A DNA stretch of 64,000 nt from Henckelia pumila (lineage: Eukaryota > Streptophyta > Magnoliopsida > Lamiales > Gesneriaceae). The notes beneath the pieces are model-generated. The model saw only the letters and a program-made list of their open reading frames with translations. It was not told the origin of the DNA and made no database searches. Below, in pieces: positions 63,547 to 64,000 of this stretch (the first letter of the stretch is position 1; each line of letters begins with the position of its first letter). A program made the translations under genes and the position numbers. The stretch spans positions 7,068,001 to 7,132,000 of the forward strand of contig NC_133121.1 of the NCBI RefSeq assembly GCF_033568475.1, in the 5' to 3' direction.

Positions 63547-64000
63547 TAATATATCGAGATCATCAATCTTCACAAACAAAACCCCTTTTGGAATCCTTTT
63601 TATATTTTATACACTCTTTGTTTTAGGGTTGCCCAGCTTGCATGAATCCCAAGTTTTAGAATTTCAAGTTTAAAATGCAGGAAAAAAAGAAAACAGCATG
63701 TTTGCCCCTTTTATAGTATTAATCAGCAGCAAACTCAAGAGAAAATGAATTAAATCAAGAAATGATTAACATAATGGCTGAAGATGAAGGAATTATGTGG
63801 TGATTGAGTTCGAAAATGGAGCCATCAGCCACGCCTGTGCTTAAAATTCAGGCTCATCTGCATTGGGAATGTAGCCCCTACCTCCCTAGCTAGCTAGCTA
63901 GGGATAAATAAGGAAAACCACAACATATTTAAAGTACTAATAAATTACTTGATGGAGAATGATCATGCACTTGTTGAAAGTTAATTTTAATTAGATGATA
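63117..64000. other. Intergenic to window end
   Basis: It contains a (GT)n tract with adjoining oligo-T at about 63504-63547 and a (GCTA)n stretch near 63886-63901. No gene recognised. Confidence 0.55.

Noticed and set aside
63341-63673. 110-codon plus-strand open frame
   Set aside because: It runs through a (GT)n/oligo-T tract and shows no recognisable domain.

Overview
The window is nuclear chromosomal DNA of a flowering plant, almost certainly a eudicot. The genes have GT-AG introns and plant-specific families (GRAS factor, class III peroxidase, plastid-type CK2 alpha, arginine-pathway NAGS). Intergenic DNA is AT-rich and full of plant transposons. Several signals feel Lamiales-like to me, but that is an impression, not a demonstration.

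Layout. (1) 44-2962 (+): the 3' part of an N-acetylglutamate synthase gene, with earlier exons outside the window. (2) 4374-6782 (-): a complete six-exon mitochondrial porin (VDAC), tail-to-tail with NAGS. (3) About 9.3-39.6 kb (+): the remains of a plant Transposase_24-type gene, blown apart by a stack of transposons. (4) 40251-40452 (+): a U5-type spliceosomal snRNA gene with a plant snRNA promoter. (5) 41614-46275 (-): a complete ten-exon casein kinase II alpha subunit with an N-terminal extension of the plastid type. (6) 54135-55487 (+): an intronless GRAS gene resembling SCARECROW-LIKE 32, with a short upstream ORF. (7) 57146-58946 (-): a complete four-exon secreted class III peroxidase. 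The remainder is AT-rich intergenic DNA with MITEs, local tandem duplications and microsatellites.

The transposon stack can be read layer by layer from target-site duplications (TSDs). The host gene took a hAT element (8-bp TSD CACAAGAA) in its first coding exon and a minus-strand Ty3/gypsy chromovirus (TSD GTGGT) in its second. The gypsy element holds a TRIM in its gag region, and a second hAT element in its 5' LTR (TSD TTCT[C/G]GAG). That hAT holds a Tekay-like solo LTR (TSD CCCCT). The solo LTR holds a BARE-1/Angela-like copia element A (TSD CCAAA), and A holds a second copia element B (TSD AGGCA). A's LTRs are both 1847 bp with about 12 differences. B's LTRs are both 1863 bp with none that I could find, so the inner layers are recent. 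B is nonetheless badly defective, which suggests it was copied with proteins supplied by another element.

I found no sign of a wholly new biological system. The most notable items are the ordered nested stack, the recently moved but defective copia element with a GC-rich hairpin array in its leader, the shared gag stop codon in A and B, and the unannotated-looking U5 snRNA locus.
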